A stretch of 61,118 nucleotides of DNA from Frankiales bacterium (lineage in GTDB: Bacteria > Actinomycetota > Actinomycetes > Mycobacteriales > SCTD01): assembly GCA_025465465.1 (NCBI GenBank), contig JAODND010000068.1, forward strand, positions 1 to 61,118. Reading direction: 5' to 3'. Position 1 is the first letter of the stretch. The number at the start of each line of letters is the position of its first letter. The position numbers and the translations under genes are program-made. The notes below the pieces were generated by a model that was not told the origin of the DNA, made no database searches, and saw only the letters and a list, made by a program, of their open reading frames with translations. Below are positions 16,924 through 27,491 of this stretch, in pieces.

Positions 16924-17423
16924 TTGGCGCCACCGACGTAGTAGTCGGTGTCGGTCGTCCCGAGGCGCATCGGGTGCGGCGGCTGCTCCATGCCCGGCAT
17001 CAGCGGGGCGAGCAGGTCCTCCTTGGTGAAGATCAGCGCGTTGCGGCTGTCATCGGCGAGCTCGTACTCGTTGGTCATCGTGAGCGACCGGGTCGGGCAG
17101 GCCTCGATGCACAGGCCGCAGAAGATGCAGCGCAGGTAGTTGATCTGGTAGACGGCGGCGTAGCGCTCACCCGGGGAGAAGCGCTGCTCGTCGCTGTTGT
17201 CGGCGCCCTCGACATAGATGGCGTCCGCCGGGCAGGCCCAGGCGCAGAGCTCGCAGCCGATGCACTTCTCGAGACCATCGGGGTGCCGGTTGAGGACGTG
17301 CCGGCCGTGGAAGCGCGGCGGCACAGGGCGGACGTACTCGGGGTACTCCTCGGTCGTCGTCGGCTTGAACATCGTGTTGAAGGTGACCCCGAAGCCCTTC
17401 ACGGGGTCGAGCCAGCTAGCCAC
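16920..17423 (-). CDS. nuoI: NADH-quinone oxidoreductase subunit I
   Basis: The 2[4Fe-4S] subunit carrying clusters N6a/N6b that passes electrons from NuoG toward NuoB. Two full motifs are seen, [20 protein letters not shown] and [18 protein letters not shown]. The N-terminal FGVTFNTMF segment is the amphipathic helix that lies on the membrane. The GTG at 17423 (167 residues) is preferred because GAGGAG lies 7 nt upstream; another in-frame GTG at 17438 would add five residues. It overlaps the nuoH end by 8 bp. Confidence 0.95.
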   Translation of the reverse strand: MASWLDPVKGFGVTFNTMFKPTTTEEYPEYVRPVPPRFHGRHVLNRHPDGLEKCIGCELCAWACPADAIYVEGADNSDEQRFSPGERYAAVYQINYLRCIFCGLCIEACPTRSLTMTNEYELADDSRNALIFTKEDLLAPLMPGMEQPPHPMRLGTTDTDYYVGGAK

Positions 17424-18726
17424 GGTCGTGCTCCTCACTGGAGACGGAGGCGGTGACCTGGAAGGACCGGTCCAGCGAGCGCGGCGTCGGCGGCACCACC
17501 AGGTCCATCGGAGGCAGCGGGAAGCCGCCGTCCTCGACGGGGATCGGTGCGCTCTCGGCGGCGAGCTCCTCGGCGGACCTGCTCTTCTTCTGCGGCCACA
17601 GGTAGAACAGGATGAAGAAGGCCGCCATCGCGAAGCCGATGTAGGTGAGCCGGTCGCGCGTGCTGCTGACCTCGTTGGTCAGCGTCCTGATGCTCGCGAC
17701 GAGCAGGATCCACAGCAGGCTGACGGGGATGAGGACCTTCCAGCCCAGCTTCATGAACTGGTCGTAGCGCAGCCGGGGAAGCGTGCCGCGCAGCCAGATG
17801 AACACGAAGATGAACCCGACGACCTTGACCAGGAACCAGACGATCGGGAAGTAGCCCTCGCTCATCCAGCTGACCTGGGAGAACGGGTAGATCGGCCGCC
17901 AGCCGCCCAGGAACAGCGTCGTGCACAGCGCGGAGACGGTGATGAGGTTGATGTACTCGGCGAGGAAGAACATGGCGAACTTCAGCGAGGTGTACTCGGT
18001 GTGGAAGCCGCCGACGAGCTCCGACTCCGCCTCGGGCAGGTCGAAGGGCGCACGGTTGGTCTCCCCCACCATCGCGATCACGTAGATCAGGAACGAGATC
18101 GGCAGGGTGATGACGAACCAGCGATGCGCCTGCGCCGCGACGATCTCCGAGGTCGACAGCGAGCCCGCGTAGAGGAAGACAGGGACGAACGACAGCCCCA
18201 TCGCCACTTCGTACGAGATGACCTGCGCGGCCGACCGCAGCCCACCGAGCAGCGGGTAGGTCGAGCCGCTCGACCAGCCCGCGAGCACGATCCCGAAGAC
18301 CCCGACCGACGAGCAGGCCAAGATGAACAGCACGCCGATCGGCAGGTCGGTCAGCTGCACTGCCGTCTGGTGTCCGCCGATGCTGACCTTGGGCCCGATC
18401 GGGATGACGCTGAACGCGAGGAACGCGGGCACGGCGGAGAGGATCGGCGCGAGGACGTAGACGGGCTTGTCGGCCAGCGCGGGGATGATCTCCTCCTTGA
18501 GCGCCAGCTTGAGCCCGTCCGCCAGGGACTGCAGATAGCCGCGCGGTCCGACCCGGTTGGGCCCGGTGCGCTGCTGCATCCAGGAGACGACCTTGCGCTC
18601 GAAGACGATCGTGAACAGGGTCAGCACCACGAGCAGCACGAACACGAACAGCGCCTTGACCAGGGTGACCCAGAAGGGCTCGTGTCCGAAGCTGGTGACC
18701 GGCAGCTGGGTGTCTCCCACACGCAT
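17416..18726 (-). CDS. nuoH: NADH-quinone oxidoreductase subunit H
   Basis: A membrane subunit forming the quinone tunnel with NuoB and NuoD, 436 residues, about eight to nine helices. Conserved features: [21 protein letters not shown] (loop contacting the peripheral arm), [22 protein letters not shown] (acidic E-channel loop) and [22 protein letters not shown]. It is somewhat longer than proteobacterial NuoH owing to a hydrophilic C-terminal tail (about 385-436), common in actinobacteria. ATG at 18726 shares one base with the nuoG TGA. Confidence 0.97.
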   Translation of the reverse strand: MRVGDTQLPVTSFGHEPFWVTLVKALFVFVLLVVLTLFTIVFERKVVSWMQQRTGPNRVGPRGYLQSLADGLKLALKEEIIPALADKPVYVLAPILSAVPAFLAFSVIPIGPKVSIGGHQTAVQLTDLPIGVLFILACSSVGVFGIVLAGWSSGSTYPLLGGLRSAAQVISYEVAMGLSFVPVFLYAGSLSTSEIVAAQAHRWFVITLPISFLIYVIAMVGETNRAPFDLPEAESELVGGFHTEYTSLKFAMFFLAEYINLITVSALCTTLFLGGWRPIYPFSQVSWMSEGYFPIVWFLVKVVGFIFVFIWLRGTLPRLRYDQFMKLGWKVLIPVSLLWILLVASIRTLTNEVSSTRDRLTYIGFAMAAFFILFYLWPQKKSRSAEELAAESAPIPVEDGGFPLPPMDLVVPPTPRSLDRSFQVTASVSSEEHDRG

Positions 18727-21080
18727 CAGGAGGCCTCCTTCGTCAGGCGCACCCGGTCACCGTGCTGGGCGGCGAGGTCGGTGCGGACAGCCGCACCCCG
18801 GGTGCGGGTCGGCACCCAGACGACGTCGTCGGGCAGCGCGGCCACCACGAGCGGAAGCGTGAGGCTGCCGCGCTCGGTGGTCACCGTGATGTCGTCACCG
18901 TCAGCGGCGCCGAGGGTGCTCGCGGTGGCAGCAGACAGGTGCAGCCGGGGCGACCTCGCCGTGCCGGCGAGATGCGGCTCGCCGTCCTGCAGCGACCCGT
19001 CGTCGAGCAACAGGTGCCACGTCGCCAACCGGTAGGTCGTCTCCTCCGCGCCTGACTCGGGGGCCACCTCGAAGGACGCGGGAGGGAAGGTGGGGTGGTC
19101 GGACGTGACACCGAGGGCACTGATCTCGCTGCGCGCGGCGGCGACGTCGGGCAGCCCGATCGGCCGGTCCATCTCGTCGGCGAGGACATGCAGGACCCGG
19201 TGGTCCGACAGCGCGCCGCTGGTGCGGAGCACCGCCTCGAACGGGCGGGCCCGACCCTCCCAGTCGAGGTAGGTGCCGTCCTTCTCGACGGGCGCCGCGA
19301 CCGGGAGCACCACGTCGGCGCGGTCGGTGACGGCCGAGCGGCGCATCTCGAGTGACACCACGAACTCGACGGCCTCCAGGGCGTCGAGCGCCAGCCCCGG
19401 GTCGAGCACGTCCGCCGGGTCGACGGCACCGACGAGCAGACCCTTGAGCTGCTTGGCCTTGGCGGCGGTGAGGATCGCAGTGAGGTCCCTGCCGGCCTCG
19501 GCAGGCAGCTCGCCCCAACCGACATCGGAGCCGACGGCGCGGCCGCCGGGGAGCAGGTTCGGCAGCGCACCGACGTCGACCGCGCCACGTTCGCCGGCGC
19601 GACGTGGGATCCACGCGAGGTCTGCACCAGTGTCGGCAGCCAGCTTCGCCGCCGCGGTCAGCGCACCGGGGACGGACGCGAGGCGCTCGCCGACGAGGAT
19701 GACGGCGCGGTCGTCGAGAGCTGACCGGTCGAACGCGTCAAGAGCCGCAGCCTCGTCGCCGGGAGCGGTCTGGATCAGCGTCGCGGACAGCTTGGTCGCG
19801 CCGGTGCTGCGCAGCGCGGCGATCGTCGTGACCTGCTGGCCGTGCGCGCGGACAGCCTTGCGCAGCCGCAGGAAGACGATCGGCGACTCCTCCTCCGGCT
19901 CGAAGCCGACGAGCAGCACCGCGGGGGCGGCCTCGAGGTCGGCGTAGGTCGTCTCGAGGTAGCGACCAGCGACATGGGCGCCGAGGAACGCGAGCTCCTC
20001 GTCGCTACCGGGACGGGTGCGGGCGTCGATGTCGTGCGTGCCGAGCGCGACCCGGGCGAACTTGCTCCACGCGAACGCGTCCTCGACGGTGAGGCGGCCG
20101 CCGGGGAGGACGCCGACGCCGCCCTCGTCCCGGGCCATGCCGAGCCGGCGGGCAGCGAGGTCGAGCGCCTCGGTCCACGAGGCCGCGCGGAGGACGCCGT
20201 CCTCGCGGATCAGCGGGGTGGTGATGCGGTCGGGCTGGGTGGCATAGGTGAACGCCCACCGGCCCTTGTCGCAGTTCCACTCCTCGTTGACCTGCGGGTC
20301 GTCGTCGGCCAGCCGGCGCAGGACCTTGCCGCGGCGGTGGTCGGTGCGCAGGGCGCAACCCGAGGCACAGTGCTCGCACACCATGGGCGAAGAGACCAGG
20401 TCGAACGGCCGGGCGCGGAAGCGGTAGGCCGCGCCGGTGAGGGCGCCGACCGGGCAGATCTGCACGGTGTTGCCGGAGAAGTAGGACTCGAACGGCTGGT
20501 CGGTGTAGATCGCGACCTGCTGCAGCGCGCCCCGCTCGAACAGCTCGATGAACGGGTCGCCCGCGACCTGCTGGCTGAAGCGCGTGCACCGTGCGCAGAG
20601 CACGCAGCGCTCCCGGTCGAGGAGCACCTGGCTGCTGATCGCGATCGGCTTGGGGAAGGTGCGCTTCAGGTCGACGAAGCGGCTCTCGCCCGGCCCATTG
20701 CTCATCGTTTGGTTCTGCAGCGGGCACTCGCCGCCCTTGTCGCAGACCGGGCAGTCGAGCGGGTGGTTGATGAGGAGCATCTCGAGGTTGCCCCGCTGCG
20801 CCTTCTCGGCGACGGGCGAGGTGAGCTGGGTCCTGACGACCATGCCCTCGGTGACCGTGACGGTGCAGGACGCGACCGGCTTGCGCTGGCCCTCGACCTC
20901 GACGATGCACTGGCGGCAGGCGCCCACGGGGTCGAGCAGTGGGTGGTCGCAGAAGCGCGGGATCTGGATGCCGGCGAGCTCCGCGGCCCGGATGATCAGC
21001 GTGCCCTTGGGCACCTGGACCTGGAAGCCGTCGATGGTGACGGTGATGAGCTCCGTCTGCACCGCTACCTCGGCCGTCAT
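18726..21080 (-). CDS. nuoG: NADH-quinone oxidoreductase subunit G
   Basis: The large iron-sulfur subunit of the NADH-oxidising arm, 784 residues. The N-terminal 2Fe-2S domain has [15 protein letters not shown] then C in ASCTVTV; next come the [17 protein letters not shown] ligands and [10 protein letters not shown] plus CPVGAL for 4Fe-4S clusters. At about 230, [15 protein letters not shown] binds the extra N7-like cluster of molybdopterin-oxidoreductase ancestry. The remaining C-terminal part is the inactive oxidoreductase fold. Start overlaps nuoF by ATGA. Length normal. Confidence 0.97.
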   Translation of the reverse strand: MTAEVAVQTELITVTIDGFQVQVPKGTLIIRAAELAGIQIPRFCDHPLLDPVGACRQCIVEVEGQRKPVASCTVTVTEGMVVRTQLTSPVAEKAQRGNLEMLLINHPLDCPVCDKGGECPLQNQTMSNGPGESRFVDLKRTFPKPIAISSQVLLDRERCVLCARCTRFSQQVAGDPFIELFERGALQQVAIYTDQPFESYFSGNTVQICPVGALTGAAYRFRARPFDLVSSPMVCEHCASGCALRTDHRRGKVLRRLADDDPQVNEEWNCDKGRWAFTYATQPDRITTPLIREDGVLRAASWTEALDLAARRLGMARDEGGVGVLPGGRLTVEDAFAWSKFARVALGTHDIDARTRPGSDEELAFLGAHVAGRYLETTYADLEAAPAVLLVGFEPEEESPIVFLRLRKAVRAHGQQVTTIAALRSTGATKLSATLIQTAPGDEAAALDAFDRSALDDRAVILVGERLASVPGALTAAAKLAADTGADLAWIPRRAGERGAVDVGALPNLLPGGRAVGSDVGWGELPAEAGRDLTAILTAAKAKQLKGLLVGAVDPADVLDPGLALDALEAVEFVVSLEMRRSAVTDRADVVLPVAAPVEKDGTYLDWEGRARPFEAVLRTSGALSDHRVLHVLADEMDRPIGLPDVAAARSEISALGVTSDHPTFPPASFEVAPESGAEETTYRLATWHLLLDDGSLQDGEPHLAGTARSPRLHLSAATASTLGAADGDDITVTTERGSLTLPLVVAALPDDVVWVPTRTRGAAVRTDLAAQHGDRVRLTKEAS

Positions 21081-22381
21081 GCGGTCACCGCGCCAAAGAC
21101 GGTGGAGGCCACCGGGTCGAACGGGCAGCCGCCCGAGACGTGCTGGAGGAACTCGTCGCGGAACAGCTGGACGCCGCTGACGATCGGGCTGGTCGCGCCG
21201 TCACCGAGGGCGCAGAAGGCACGGCCGAAGATGTTGTCGCAGGTGTCGAGCAACGTCGCGATGTCCTCCTCGGTGCCGGTGCCGGCCTCGAGGCGCTGCA
21301 GGATCTGGACCATCCAGTAGGTGCCCTCGCGGCAGGGGGTGCACTTGCCGCAGGACTCGTGGGCATAGAACTCGGTCCAGCGCAGGATCGCGCGCACCAC
21401 GCAGGTGGTGTCGTCGAAGCACTGCAGCGCCTTTGTGCCCAGCATCGAGCCGGCCGCGGTGACGCCCTCGTAGTCGAGCGGGACGTCGAGGTGGTCAGCG
21501 GTCAGCAGCGGAGTGGACGAGCCGCCGGGCGTCCAGAACTTCAGGGTGCGTCCGTCGCGCATGCCACCGGACAGGTCGAGCAGCTGGCGCAGCGTGATGC
21601 CGAGCGGCGCTTCGTACTGTCCCGGCTTCTTCACGTGTCCGGACAGCGAGTAGAGCGTGTATCCCTTGCTCTTCTCGGTGCCCATCGACGCGAACCACTC
21701 GGCGCCGCCGAGCACGATCGAGGGGACCGAGGCGATCGACTCGACGTTGTTGACGACGGTCGGGCAGGCATACAACCCATGGGTGGCGGGGAACGGCGGC
21801 CGCAACCGAGGCTGGCCGCGGTAGCCCTCGAGCGAGTCGAGCAGGGCCGTCTCCTCACCGCAGATGTAGGCGCCGGCGCCGGCGTGCACGACCACTTCCA
21901 GGTCGAAGCCGCTGCCGTGGATGTCCTTGCCGAGATGACCCGCTGCGCGGGCCTGCTCGACGGCGTCGTGCAGCCGGCGTACGACGTGCGTGACCTCGCC
22001 CCGGACGTAGATGAACGCGTGGCTCGCGCGGATCGCGTAGGACGCGATGATCACGCCTTCGAGCAGGGCGTGCGGGTTGGCGAGCATGAACGGCACGTCC
22101 TTGCACGTGCCGGGCTCGGACTCGTCGGCGTTGACGACGAGGTAGTGCGGCTTGCCGCCCTGGCCCTCGGGTCCCTGCGGGATGAAGCCCCACTTCATGC
22201 CGGTGGGGAACCCGGCGCCGCCACGGCCGCGCAGGCCGGAGTCCTTGACGAGCTGGATGAGCGCGTCAGGGTCGGTCTTCAGCGCCTTGGTCAGCGCCTC
22301 GTAGCCCCGGTGTCGCGCGTACCCCTCGAGGGTGAAGGCGTCGGCCTCGTCCCAGTGGGCGCTCAGGACGGGTGTCAGCAC
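21077..22381 (-). CDS. nuoF: NADH-quinone oxidoreductase subunit F
   Basis: The NADH- and FMN-binding subunit of complex I, about 434 residues. The NADH-binding [15 protein letters not shown] and FMN-binding [19 protein letters not shown] glycine-rich loops are present; the 4Fe-4S N3 ligands are [13 protein letters not shown] plus a C-terminal Cys in [15 protein letters not shown]. The GTG at 22381 lies one base after the nuoE stop with GAGG 6 nt upstream. An ATG at 22417 would add 12 residues but lacks a ribosome-binding site and overlaps nuoE by 35 bp, so it is less likely. Confidence 0.95.
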   Translation of the reverse strand: MLTPVLSAHWDEADAFTLEGYARHRGYEALTKALKTDPDALIQLVKDSGLRGRGGAGFPTGMKWGFIPQGPEGQGGKPHYLVVNADESEPGTCKDVPFMLANPHALLEGVIIASYAIRASHAFIYVRGEVTHVVRRLHDAVEQARAAGHLGKDIHGSGFDLEVVVHAGAGAYICGEETALLDSLEGYRGQPRLRPPFPATHGLYACPTVVNNVESIASVPSIVLGGAEWFASMGTEKSKGYTLYSLSGHVKKPGQYEAPLGITLRQLLDLSGGMRDGRTLKFWTPGGSSTPLLTADHLDVPLDYEGVTAAGSMLGTKALQCFDDTTCVVRAILRWTEFYAHESCGKCTPCREGTYWMVQILQRLEAGTGTEEDIATLLDTCDNIFGRAFCALGDGATSPIVSGVQLFRDEFLQHVSGGCPFDPVASTVFGAVTA

Positions 22382-22382
22382 G

Positions 22383-23087
22383 TCAGGCCTCGCTAGCGGG
22401 GTAGGAGGGAGCGACATCGCCGCGCTGCCGGGCGAGGTCGAGGCCGATGAGGCTCGCGGGACCAGCCGCCACGCCCTCCTGGCCGAGTCCGTCGTTGAAG
22501 CCGGCCAGCACGCGCGACATCTCCTTGAAGCTCACCAACCTGGACGGGCCGCGGGTCGGCGCCGGCGGGTTGCCGGCCTGGCAGGCATCGAGCAGACCGC
22601 GCAGCGACTGGGGGTCCTGGTTGTCGTAGAACTCCCAGTTGACCATCAAGACCGGCGCGTAGTCGCAGGCCGCGTTGCACTCGATGTGCTCGATGCTGAC
22701 GGAGCCGTCGGCGGTCGTCTCGTTGTTGCCGATGCCGAGGTGCTCCTTGGCGGCGGCGAACAGCGCGTCGCCGCCCAGCACCGCGCAGAGCGTGTTGGTG
22801 CAGACGCCGACGTGGTAGGTGCCGGCCGGGCGGCGGCGGTACATCGTGTAGAACGTCGCGACCGCCCCGACCTCGGCCTTGGTGAGCTCGAGCTCCTCGG
22901 CACACAGCGAGATGCCGGCAGGTGTGACATAGCCCTGCACCGACTGCACGAGGTGCAGCATCGGCAGCAGCGCGGAGCGCGAGCGCGGGTAGCGCGCGAT
23001 GATCTCGCGCGCCTCTCGACGGGTGTCGTCCGTCAGCGGCGGGACACCGTCCGGGACGACTGTCGTTGCAGGAAGTCCGAGGTCCAT
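22383..23087 (-). CDS. nuoE: NADH-quinone oxidoreductase subunit E
   Basis: The thioredoxin-fold 2Fe-2S (N1a) subunit, 234 residues. Cluster ligands lie in CTNTLCAV and ECNAACDYAP, the canonical four cysteines. The N-terminal helical bundle (ARYPRSRSALLPMLHLVQSVQGYV) matches the family. The C-terminal about 50 residues after FKEMSRVLAGF are an actinobacterial-type extension. The ATG directly follows the nuoD TAG with no gap. Confidence 0.96.
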   Translation of the reverse strand: MDLGLPATTVVPDGVPPLTDDTRREAREIIARYPRSRSALLPMLHLVQSVQGYVTPAGISLCAEELELTKAEVGAVATFYTMYRRRPAGTYHVGVCTNTLCAVLGGDALFAAAKEHLGIGNNETTADGSVSIEHIECNAACDYAPVLMVNWEFYDNQDPQSLRGLLDACQAGNPPAPTRGPSRLVSFKEMSRVLAGFNDGLGQEGVAAGPASLIGLDLARQRGDVAPSYPASEA

Positions 23088-24395
23088 CTAGCGGTCCACT
23101 CCACCCATGACGGGGTCGATCGAGGCGACGGCCGCGATGGCATCCGCGATGAGCGACCCCTCGCACATGGCCGACGCCGACTGCAGGTTGACGAAGCTCG
23201 GCTCGCGGACGTGGACCCGGAACGGCCGGGTGCCACCGTCACTGACGGCGTGCACGCCGAGCTCGCCGCGCGGCGACTCGATCGGGACGTAGACCTGACC
23301 GGCCGGGACCCGGAAGCCCTCGGTGACGAGCTTGAAGTGGTGGATCAGGGCCTCCATCGACGTGCCCATGATCTTCTTCACGTGGTCGAGTGACTGGCCC
23401 ATGCCGTCGCTGCCGAGGGCGAGCTGCGCCGGCCAGCCGATCTTCTTGTCCTCGATCATCACGGGTCCGGGCTGCAGGCGGTCGAGCGCCTGCTCGACGA
23501 TCTTCATCGACTCCTTCATCTCCGCGACGCGGACCTGGAAGCGGCCCCAGCCGTCCGCCGTGGTGGCCGTCGGGACCTCGAAGTCGTAGTTCTCGTAGCC
23601 GCAGTAGGGCTGGGTCTTGCGGAGGTCCCAGGCGAGTCCGGCCGACCGGAGGATCGGACCGGTGACGCCGAGTGCGAGGCAGCCCTGCACGTCGAGGTAG
23701 GCGACGTCCTGGAGGCGCTGCTGCCAGATCGGTTGGCCCGTGAGCAGCTGGTCGACGATCGGTACGCGCTCCTCGAGCGTCTCGAGCAGCTCACGGACCT
23801 TCTCCACCGCACCGGGCGGGAGGTCCTGGGACACCCCGCCGGGCCGGATGTAGGCGTGGTTCATCCGCAGGCCGGTGATGGTCTCGAGCACGTCGAGGCA
23901 GAGCTCGCGCTCGCGGAAGCCGTTGGTCATGGCCGTCAGGGCGCCGAGCTCCATGCCACCGGTCGCCAGCCACACCAGGTGCGAGGCGATCCGGTTGATC
24001 TCCATGCAGAGCACGCGAATCGTCGTCGCGCGCTCCGGCACCTCGATGCCGAGCAGCTTCTCGACGGCGAGGCAGTAGGCCGTCTCGTTGAAGATCGGGG
24101 CCAGGTAGTCCATCCGCGTCACGAACGTGACGCCCTGGGTCCAGTTGCGGTACTCCATGTTCTTCTCGATGCCGGTGTGCAGGTAGCCGATCACCGTGCG
24201 CGCACTCGTGACCGTCTCCCCCTCCAGCTCGAGGACGAGGCGGAGCACCCCGTGGGTCGAGGGGTGCTGCGGGCCCATGTTGACGACCATCCGCTGGTCG
24301 TCACCGGCGCCGGCCACCACCGCGTCCCAGTCGCCACCGGTGACCGTGTAGACGGTGCCCTCAGTGGTCTCGCGCTCCGGTGTGTAGGCGCTCAC
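23088..24395 (-). CDS. nuoD: NADH-quinone oxidoreductase subunit D
   Basis: The 49-kDa quinone-site subunit, 435 residues, evolutionarily related to NiFe-hydrogenase large subunits. The quinone-cavity loop [13 protein letters not shown] with the essential His is present, as is the [16 protein letters not shown] signature and [10 protein letters not shown] near the C-terminus. The GTG at 24395 overlaps the nuoC stop (GTGA). It is the only NuoD in the window, so the accessory NuoB/C/I-like trio at 8.7-9.9 kb would have to borrow it or work without one. Confidence 0.97.
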   Translation of the reverse strand: MSAYTPERETTEGTVYTVTGGDWDAVVAGAGDDQRMVVNMGPQHPSTHGVLRLVLELEGETVTSARTVIGYLHTGIEKNMEYRNWTQGVTFVTRMDYLAPIFNETAYCLAVEKLLGIEVPERATTIRVLCMEINRIASHLVWLATGGMELGALTAMTNGFRERELCLDVLETITGLRMNHAYIRPGGVSQDLPPGAVEKVRELLETLEERVPIVDQLLTGQPIWQQRLQDVAYLDVQGCLALGVTGPILRSAGLAWDLRKTQPYCGYENYDFEVPTATTADGWGRFQVRVAEMKESMKIVEQALDRLQPGPVMIEDKKIGWPAQLALGSDGMGQSLDHVKKIMGTSMEALIHHFKLVTEGFRVPAGQVYVPIESPRGELGVHAVSDGGTRPFRVHVREPSFVNLQSASAMCEGSLIADAIAAVASIDPVMGGVDR

Positions 24396-25153
24396 GAGTA
24401 GCTCCTCCGCTCGTCCGGGGGCGGGATGCTCGCACCCTTGTACTCGACCGGGATACCGCCGAGCGGATAGTCCTTGCGCTGCGGGTGACCGTCCCAGTCG
24501 TCCGGCATGAGGATGCGTGTCAGCGCCGGGTGGCCGTCGAAGACGATGCCGAACATGTCCCAGGCCTCGCGCTCCTGGAAGTCGGCCGTCGGATAGACGG
24601 AGCACACGCTGGGCAGGTGCGGGTCCTCGAACGTCACAGCGGCCTCGACGCGCAGCCGGCGCCGATAGGTCAGCGACGTGAAGTGGTAGACCGCGTGCAG
24701 CCGCGCGTCGTCGGCCGGGTAGTCGACGCCCGAGACCGATGACAGCAGCTCGAAGCGCAGGTTGGGCTCGTCACGGAGCACCCTGGCGATCTCCAGGACC
24801 GCCGCCGGCTTGACGTAGACCGTCAGCTCGCCGCGGTCGACGACCACGCGCAGCACGTTGTCGGCGAACCCCGGCCACGCCGCCTCGAGCGCGTCCGTCG
24901 CCTCGTCGAACCAACCGCCGTACGGCTTGGGGGTGGACAGCTTCGCCACGGGCTTCTCGACGAGCCCGCCGAAGCCGGTCGTGTCCGATCCGTTGGCGGC
25001 ACCGAACATGTCGCTGCCGTGACGGGCGGCGAGGCCACCCGGCGACACGGCACTCGGGGTCAGGTGCGTGCCACCGGTGCCGGCCGCGCCGGTGGGGTCG
25101 TGCTCGCCACCAGGGCTGACGGTGATCTTGCCTTCGACGCCGCTCTCGCTCAC
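24392..25153 (-). CDS. nuoC: NADH-quinone oxidoreductase subunit C
   Basis: The 30-kDa peripheral-arm subunit, 253 residues. The C-terminal signature is [26 protein letters not shown] and [12 protein letters not shown]. The N-terminal about 85 residues are Gly/Ser/Thr-rich and probably flexible, a feature of several actinobacterial NuoC. The GTG at 25153 overlaps the nuoB stop by GTGA. No fusion to NuoD, unlike enterobacteria. Confidence 0.95.
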   Translation of the reverse strand: MSESGVEGKITVSPGGEHDPTGAAGTGGTHLTPSAVSPGGLAARHGSDMFGAANGSDTTGFGGLVEKPVAKLSTPKPYGGWFDEATDALEAAWPGFADNVLRVVVDRGELTVYVKPAAVLEIARVLRDEPNLRFELLSSVSGVDYPADDARLHAVYHFTSLTYRRRLRVEAAVTFEDPHLPSVCSVYPTADFQEREAWDMFGIVFDGHPALTRILMPDDWDGHPQRKDYPLGGIPVEYKGASIPPPDERRSYS

Positions 25154-25731
25154 GCCTCGCTCGCAGCCCGGGCGGCCTTCTTGCCGTCCTTGGTGTAGCG
25201 CTCCGACGACGCGATCAGCGGGCGCGGCCGGTAGTCGTGCTCCTGCCGGCGCTTGGCGTTGGAGCCCAGCGGCTCCTCCATGATCTTGTCGTGCAGCTTG
25301 AGGATCGCGTCCATCAGCATCTCGGGCCGTGGCGGGCAGCCGGGCAGGTAGATGTCGACGGGAATGATGTGGTCGACGCCCTGCACGATCGCGTAGTTGT
25401 TGAACATGCCGCCGGAGCTGGCGCACACACCCATCGCGATGACCCACTTGGGCTCGGGCATCTGGTCATAGATCTGCCGGACGACGGGCGCCATCTTCTG
25501 CGACACCCGGCCGGCCACGATCATGAGGTCGGCCTGGCGCGGGGACGCCCGGAACACCTCCATGCCGAAGCGCGCCAGGTCATAGCGGCCGGCCCCGGTC
25601 GCCATCATCTCGATCGCGCAGCAGGCCAGGCCGAACGTCGCCGGCCACAGGCTCGACTTGCGGCTCCAGTTGACGACCTTCTCGACGCTCGTCAGGACGA
25701 TGCCGCTGGGGAGCTTCTCCTCAACACCCAT
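25150..25731 (-). CDS. nuoB: NADH-quinone oxidoreductase subunit B
   Basis: The subunit holding terminal cluster N2, 193 residues. N2 ligands are the tandem Cys in [11 protein letters not shown], Cys in MGVCASSGG and Cys in LPGCPPRPE. The C-terminal extension after about residue 155 is basic ([14 protein letters not shown]). ATG at 25731, 3 bp from the nuoA stop. It serves here as reference for the diverged NuoB-like protein near 9.5 kb. Confidence 0.97.
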   Translation of the reverse strand: MGVEEKLPSGIVLTSVEKVVNWSRKSSLWPATFGLACCAIEMMATGAGRYDLARFGMEVFRASPRQADLMIVAGRVSQKMAPVVRQIYDQMPEPKWVIAMGVCASSGGMFNNYAIVQGVDHIIPVDIYLPGCPPRPEMLMDAILKLHDKIMEEPLGSNAKRRQEHDYRPRPLIASSERYTKDGKKAARAASEA

Positions 25732-25734
25732 GGA

Positions 25735-26097
25735 TCAGTCCCATTCCAGACCGCCACGCCGCCAGACATAGGCGTAGGCGACGAAGACCGTGGCGATGAA
25801 CAAGAACATCTCGACCAGGCCGAAGACGCCCAGCCGCCCGAAGGCCACGGCCCACGGGTAGAGGAAGATGATCTCGATGTCGAAGACGATGAACAGCATC
25901 GCCGTCAGGTAGAACTTGATCGGGAAGCGGCCGCCACCCATCGGCTGCGGGGTGGGCTCGATGCCGCACTCGTAGGCGTCGTACTTCGCGCGGTTGTAGC
26001 GCTTGGGGCCGGTGAAGGACGCGGCCACGACCGAGAAGCCCGCGAAGCCGAACGCGAGCACGAACAGCACGATGATCGGCAAGTACCACTGCAGCAC
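25735..26097 (-). CDS. nuoA: NADH-quinone oxidoreductase subunit A
   Basis: A three-helix membrane subunit of 120 residues. It contains KYDAYECGIEPTPQPMGGGRFPIKFYLTAMLFIVFDIEIIFLYPW, with the conserved loop Cys and the membrane acidic residues (DIEI) of NuoA. The GTG at 26097 has GAGGAG 6 nt upstream, better than any upstream start. The gap to the reductase gene is only 49 bp, with no clear terminator or promoter, so the operon probably begins at 27418. Confidence 0.95.
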   Translation of the reverse strand: MLQWYLPIIVLFVLAFGFAGFSVVAASFTGPKRYNRAKYDAYECGIEPTPQPMGGGRFPIKFYLTAMLFIVFDIEIIFLYPWAVAFGRLGVFGLVEMFLFIATVFVAYAYVWRRGGLEWD

Positions 26098-26146
26098 GGG
26101 TGTCTCCTCTCGGTCGGGGGTCAGCCTAGGGGTCCAGCAGGGGTGG

Positions 26147-27418
26147 TCAGGCTGCGGGGGCGACCTTGACCAGGCCGTTGATGACCCGGTCCAGCGCGTC
26201 CCCGCCACGGGGGTCCGTGAGGTTGGCGAGCAGTTTCAGCGTGAACTTCATGAGCAGCGGCCGTGGCAGGCCGTACTTCGTGGCGACCTTCATCACCTGG
26301 GGGTGGCCGATCAGGCTCACGAAGACCCTGCCGAGCGTGTAGTAGCCGCCGTAGGTCGCCTTCATCGCCGCCGGGTAGGCCTGAAGTGCCCGCTCCCGCT
26401 GCGGTCCCTCGGGACCGGCCAGGGCGCGTACGGCGACCTCCGCCGCCAGCCTCCCCGACTCCATGGCATAGGCGATGCCCTCGCCGTTGAACGGGTTGAC
26501 CGCTCCCGCGGCGTCACCGATGAGCATCAGGCCGTCCTGGTAGTGCGGCTGCCGGTTGAAGCCCATCGGCAGGGCGGCGCCGCGGATCTGGCCGCGCGCG
26601 TGCTCCTCGTCGAACTGCCAGTCGGCCGGCATCGACGACGTCCACCGCATCATGAGGTCGCGGTAGTTGGTGTCCTGCCAGGCCTTCTTGGTGTTGAGGA
26701 TGCCCAGGCCGACGTTGCTGGTGCCGTCGCCGACGCCGAACACCCAGCCGTAGCCGGGCAGCAGGTCGCCCTCGGGAGTGCGCAGCTCCAGCCAGGACTC
26801 GAGCATGTCGTCGTCGTGCCGGGGGCTCTCGTAGTAGCGCCGGACGGCCACCCCCATCGGGCGGTCGTCGCGCTTCTGGATGCCGCGCGCGATGGCCAGC
26901 CGGGCGCTCACGCCGTCGGCGGCGATGACGAGCGGCGCGCTGTAGGTCTGCAGGAGCTTCTCCGGGCCGACCTTGGCATCGACCCCGACGACCCGGCCGT
27001 GCTCGACCACCGGACCGGTCACGTTGGTCAGCGTCTGCAGCCGGGCGCCCGCCTTCTGGGCGTGCTGCGCCAGCAGGTCGTCGAAGTCCAGGCGCGGGCG
27101 GACGAGGCCGTAGTCGGGATAGCTCGCCAGCTCGGGCCAGGGCAGCTCGAGCCGCACGCCGCCGCCGAGGATGCGCAGGCCCCTGTTGCGGATGAACCCG
27201 TTGGCCGCGGAGGTGTCGATGCCCATGTCGACGAGCGTCTTGACGGCGCGAGGGGTCAGTCCGTCACCGCAGACCTTCTCGCGCGGGAACGACGTCTTCT
27301 CCAGCAGCAGCACGTCGAGCCCCGACTGGGCAAGCGCGTGGGCGGCGGCGCTGCCGCCGGGGCCGGCGCCGACGACGATGACGTCGGCGTCCTGCTGCGC
27401 GATCACGACGGGTCCCAC
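26147..27418 (-). CDS. Geranylgeranyl-reductase-family flavoprotein (MenJ-like)
   Basis: A 423-residue FAD-dependent reductase. The Rossmann motif VIVVGAGPGGSAAAHAL lies near residues 13-30; EKTSFPREKVCGDGLTP and the second FAD motif LMLIGDAAGAVNPFNGEGIAYAMESG are typical of the geranylgeranyl reductase family, which in mycobacteria includes the enzyme saturating one isoprene of menaquinone. Its position as first gene before nuoA, with men genes next door, favours menaquinone side-chain reduction over chlorophyll- or archaeal-lipid-type roles. GTG at 27418; a second in-frame GTG at 27406 is possible. A Rex operator sits just upstream. Confidence 0.9.
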   Translation of the reverse strand: MGPVVIAQQDADVIVVGAGPGGSAAAHALAQSGLDVLLLEKTSFPREKVCGDGLTPRAVKTLVDMGIDTSAANGFIRNRGLRILGGGVRLELPWPELASYPDYGLVRPRLDFDDLLAQHAQKAGARLQTLTNVTGPVVEHGRVVGVDAKVGPEKLLQTYSAPLVIAADGVSARLAIARGIQKRDDRPMGVAVRRYYESPRHDDDMLESWLELRTPEGDLLPGYGWVFGVGDGTSNVGLGILNTKKAWQDTNYRDLMMRWTSSMPADWQFDEEHARGQIRGAALPMGFNRQPHYQDGLMLIGDAAGAVNPFNGEGIAYAMESGRLAAEVAVRALAGPEGPQRERALQAYPAAMKATYGGYYTLGRVFVSLIGHPQVMKVATKYGLPRPLLMKFTLKLLANLTDPRGGDALDRVINGLVKVAPAA

Positions 27419-27437
27419 CCTGCTGCCGAGAGAAGGC

Positions 27438-27455
27438 TTGTGAAAACTTTCACGA
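27438..27455 (-). promoter_or_regulatory. Rex operator upstream of the reductase-nuo operon
   Basis: TTGTGAAAACTTTCACGA matches the Rex palindrome TTGTGAA-N4-TTCACAA at 13 of 14 defined positions. It lies 20 bp ahead of the GTG at 27418 and just downstream of a TAGACT -10 candidate, in the place expected for a repressor. Rex itself is encoded at 52683-53348. Binding is inferred from the match. Confidence 0.85.
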
Positions 27456-27467
27456 GCGGTTCCACAG

Positions 27468-27473
27468 TCTACG
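27468..27473 (-). promoter_or_regulatory. Candidate -10 element for the reductase-nuo operon
   Basis: Minus-strand TAGACT, 4/6 to TATAAT, lies about 12 bp upstream of the Rex site. A -35 would fall at the end of menG and is not obvious. Confidence 0.35.
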
Positions 27474-27491
27474 ACGCCCGGCCGGGGAGGC

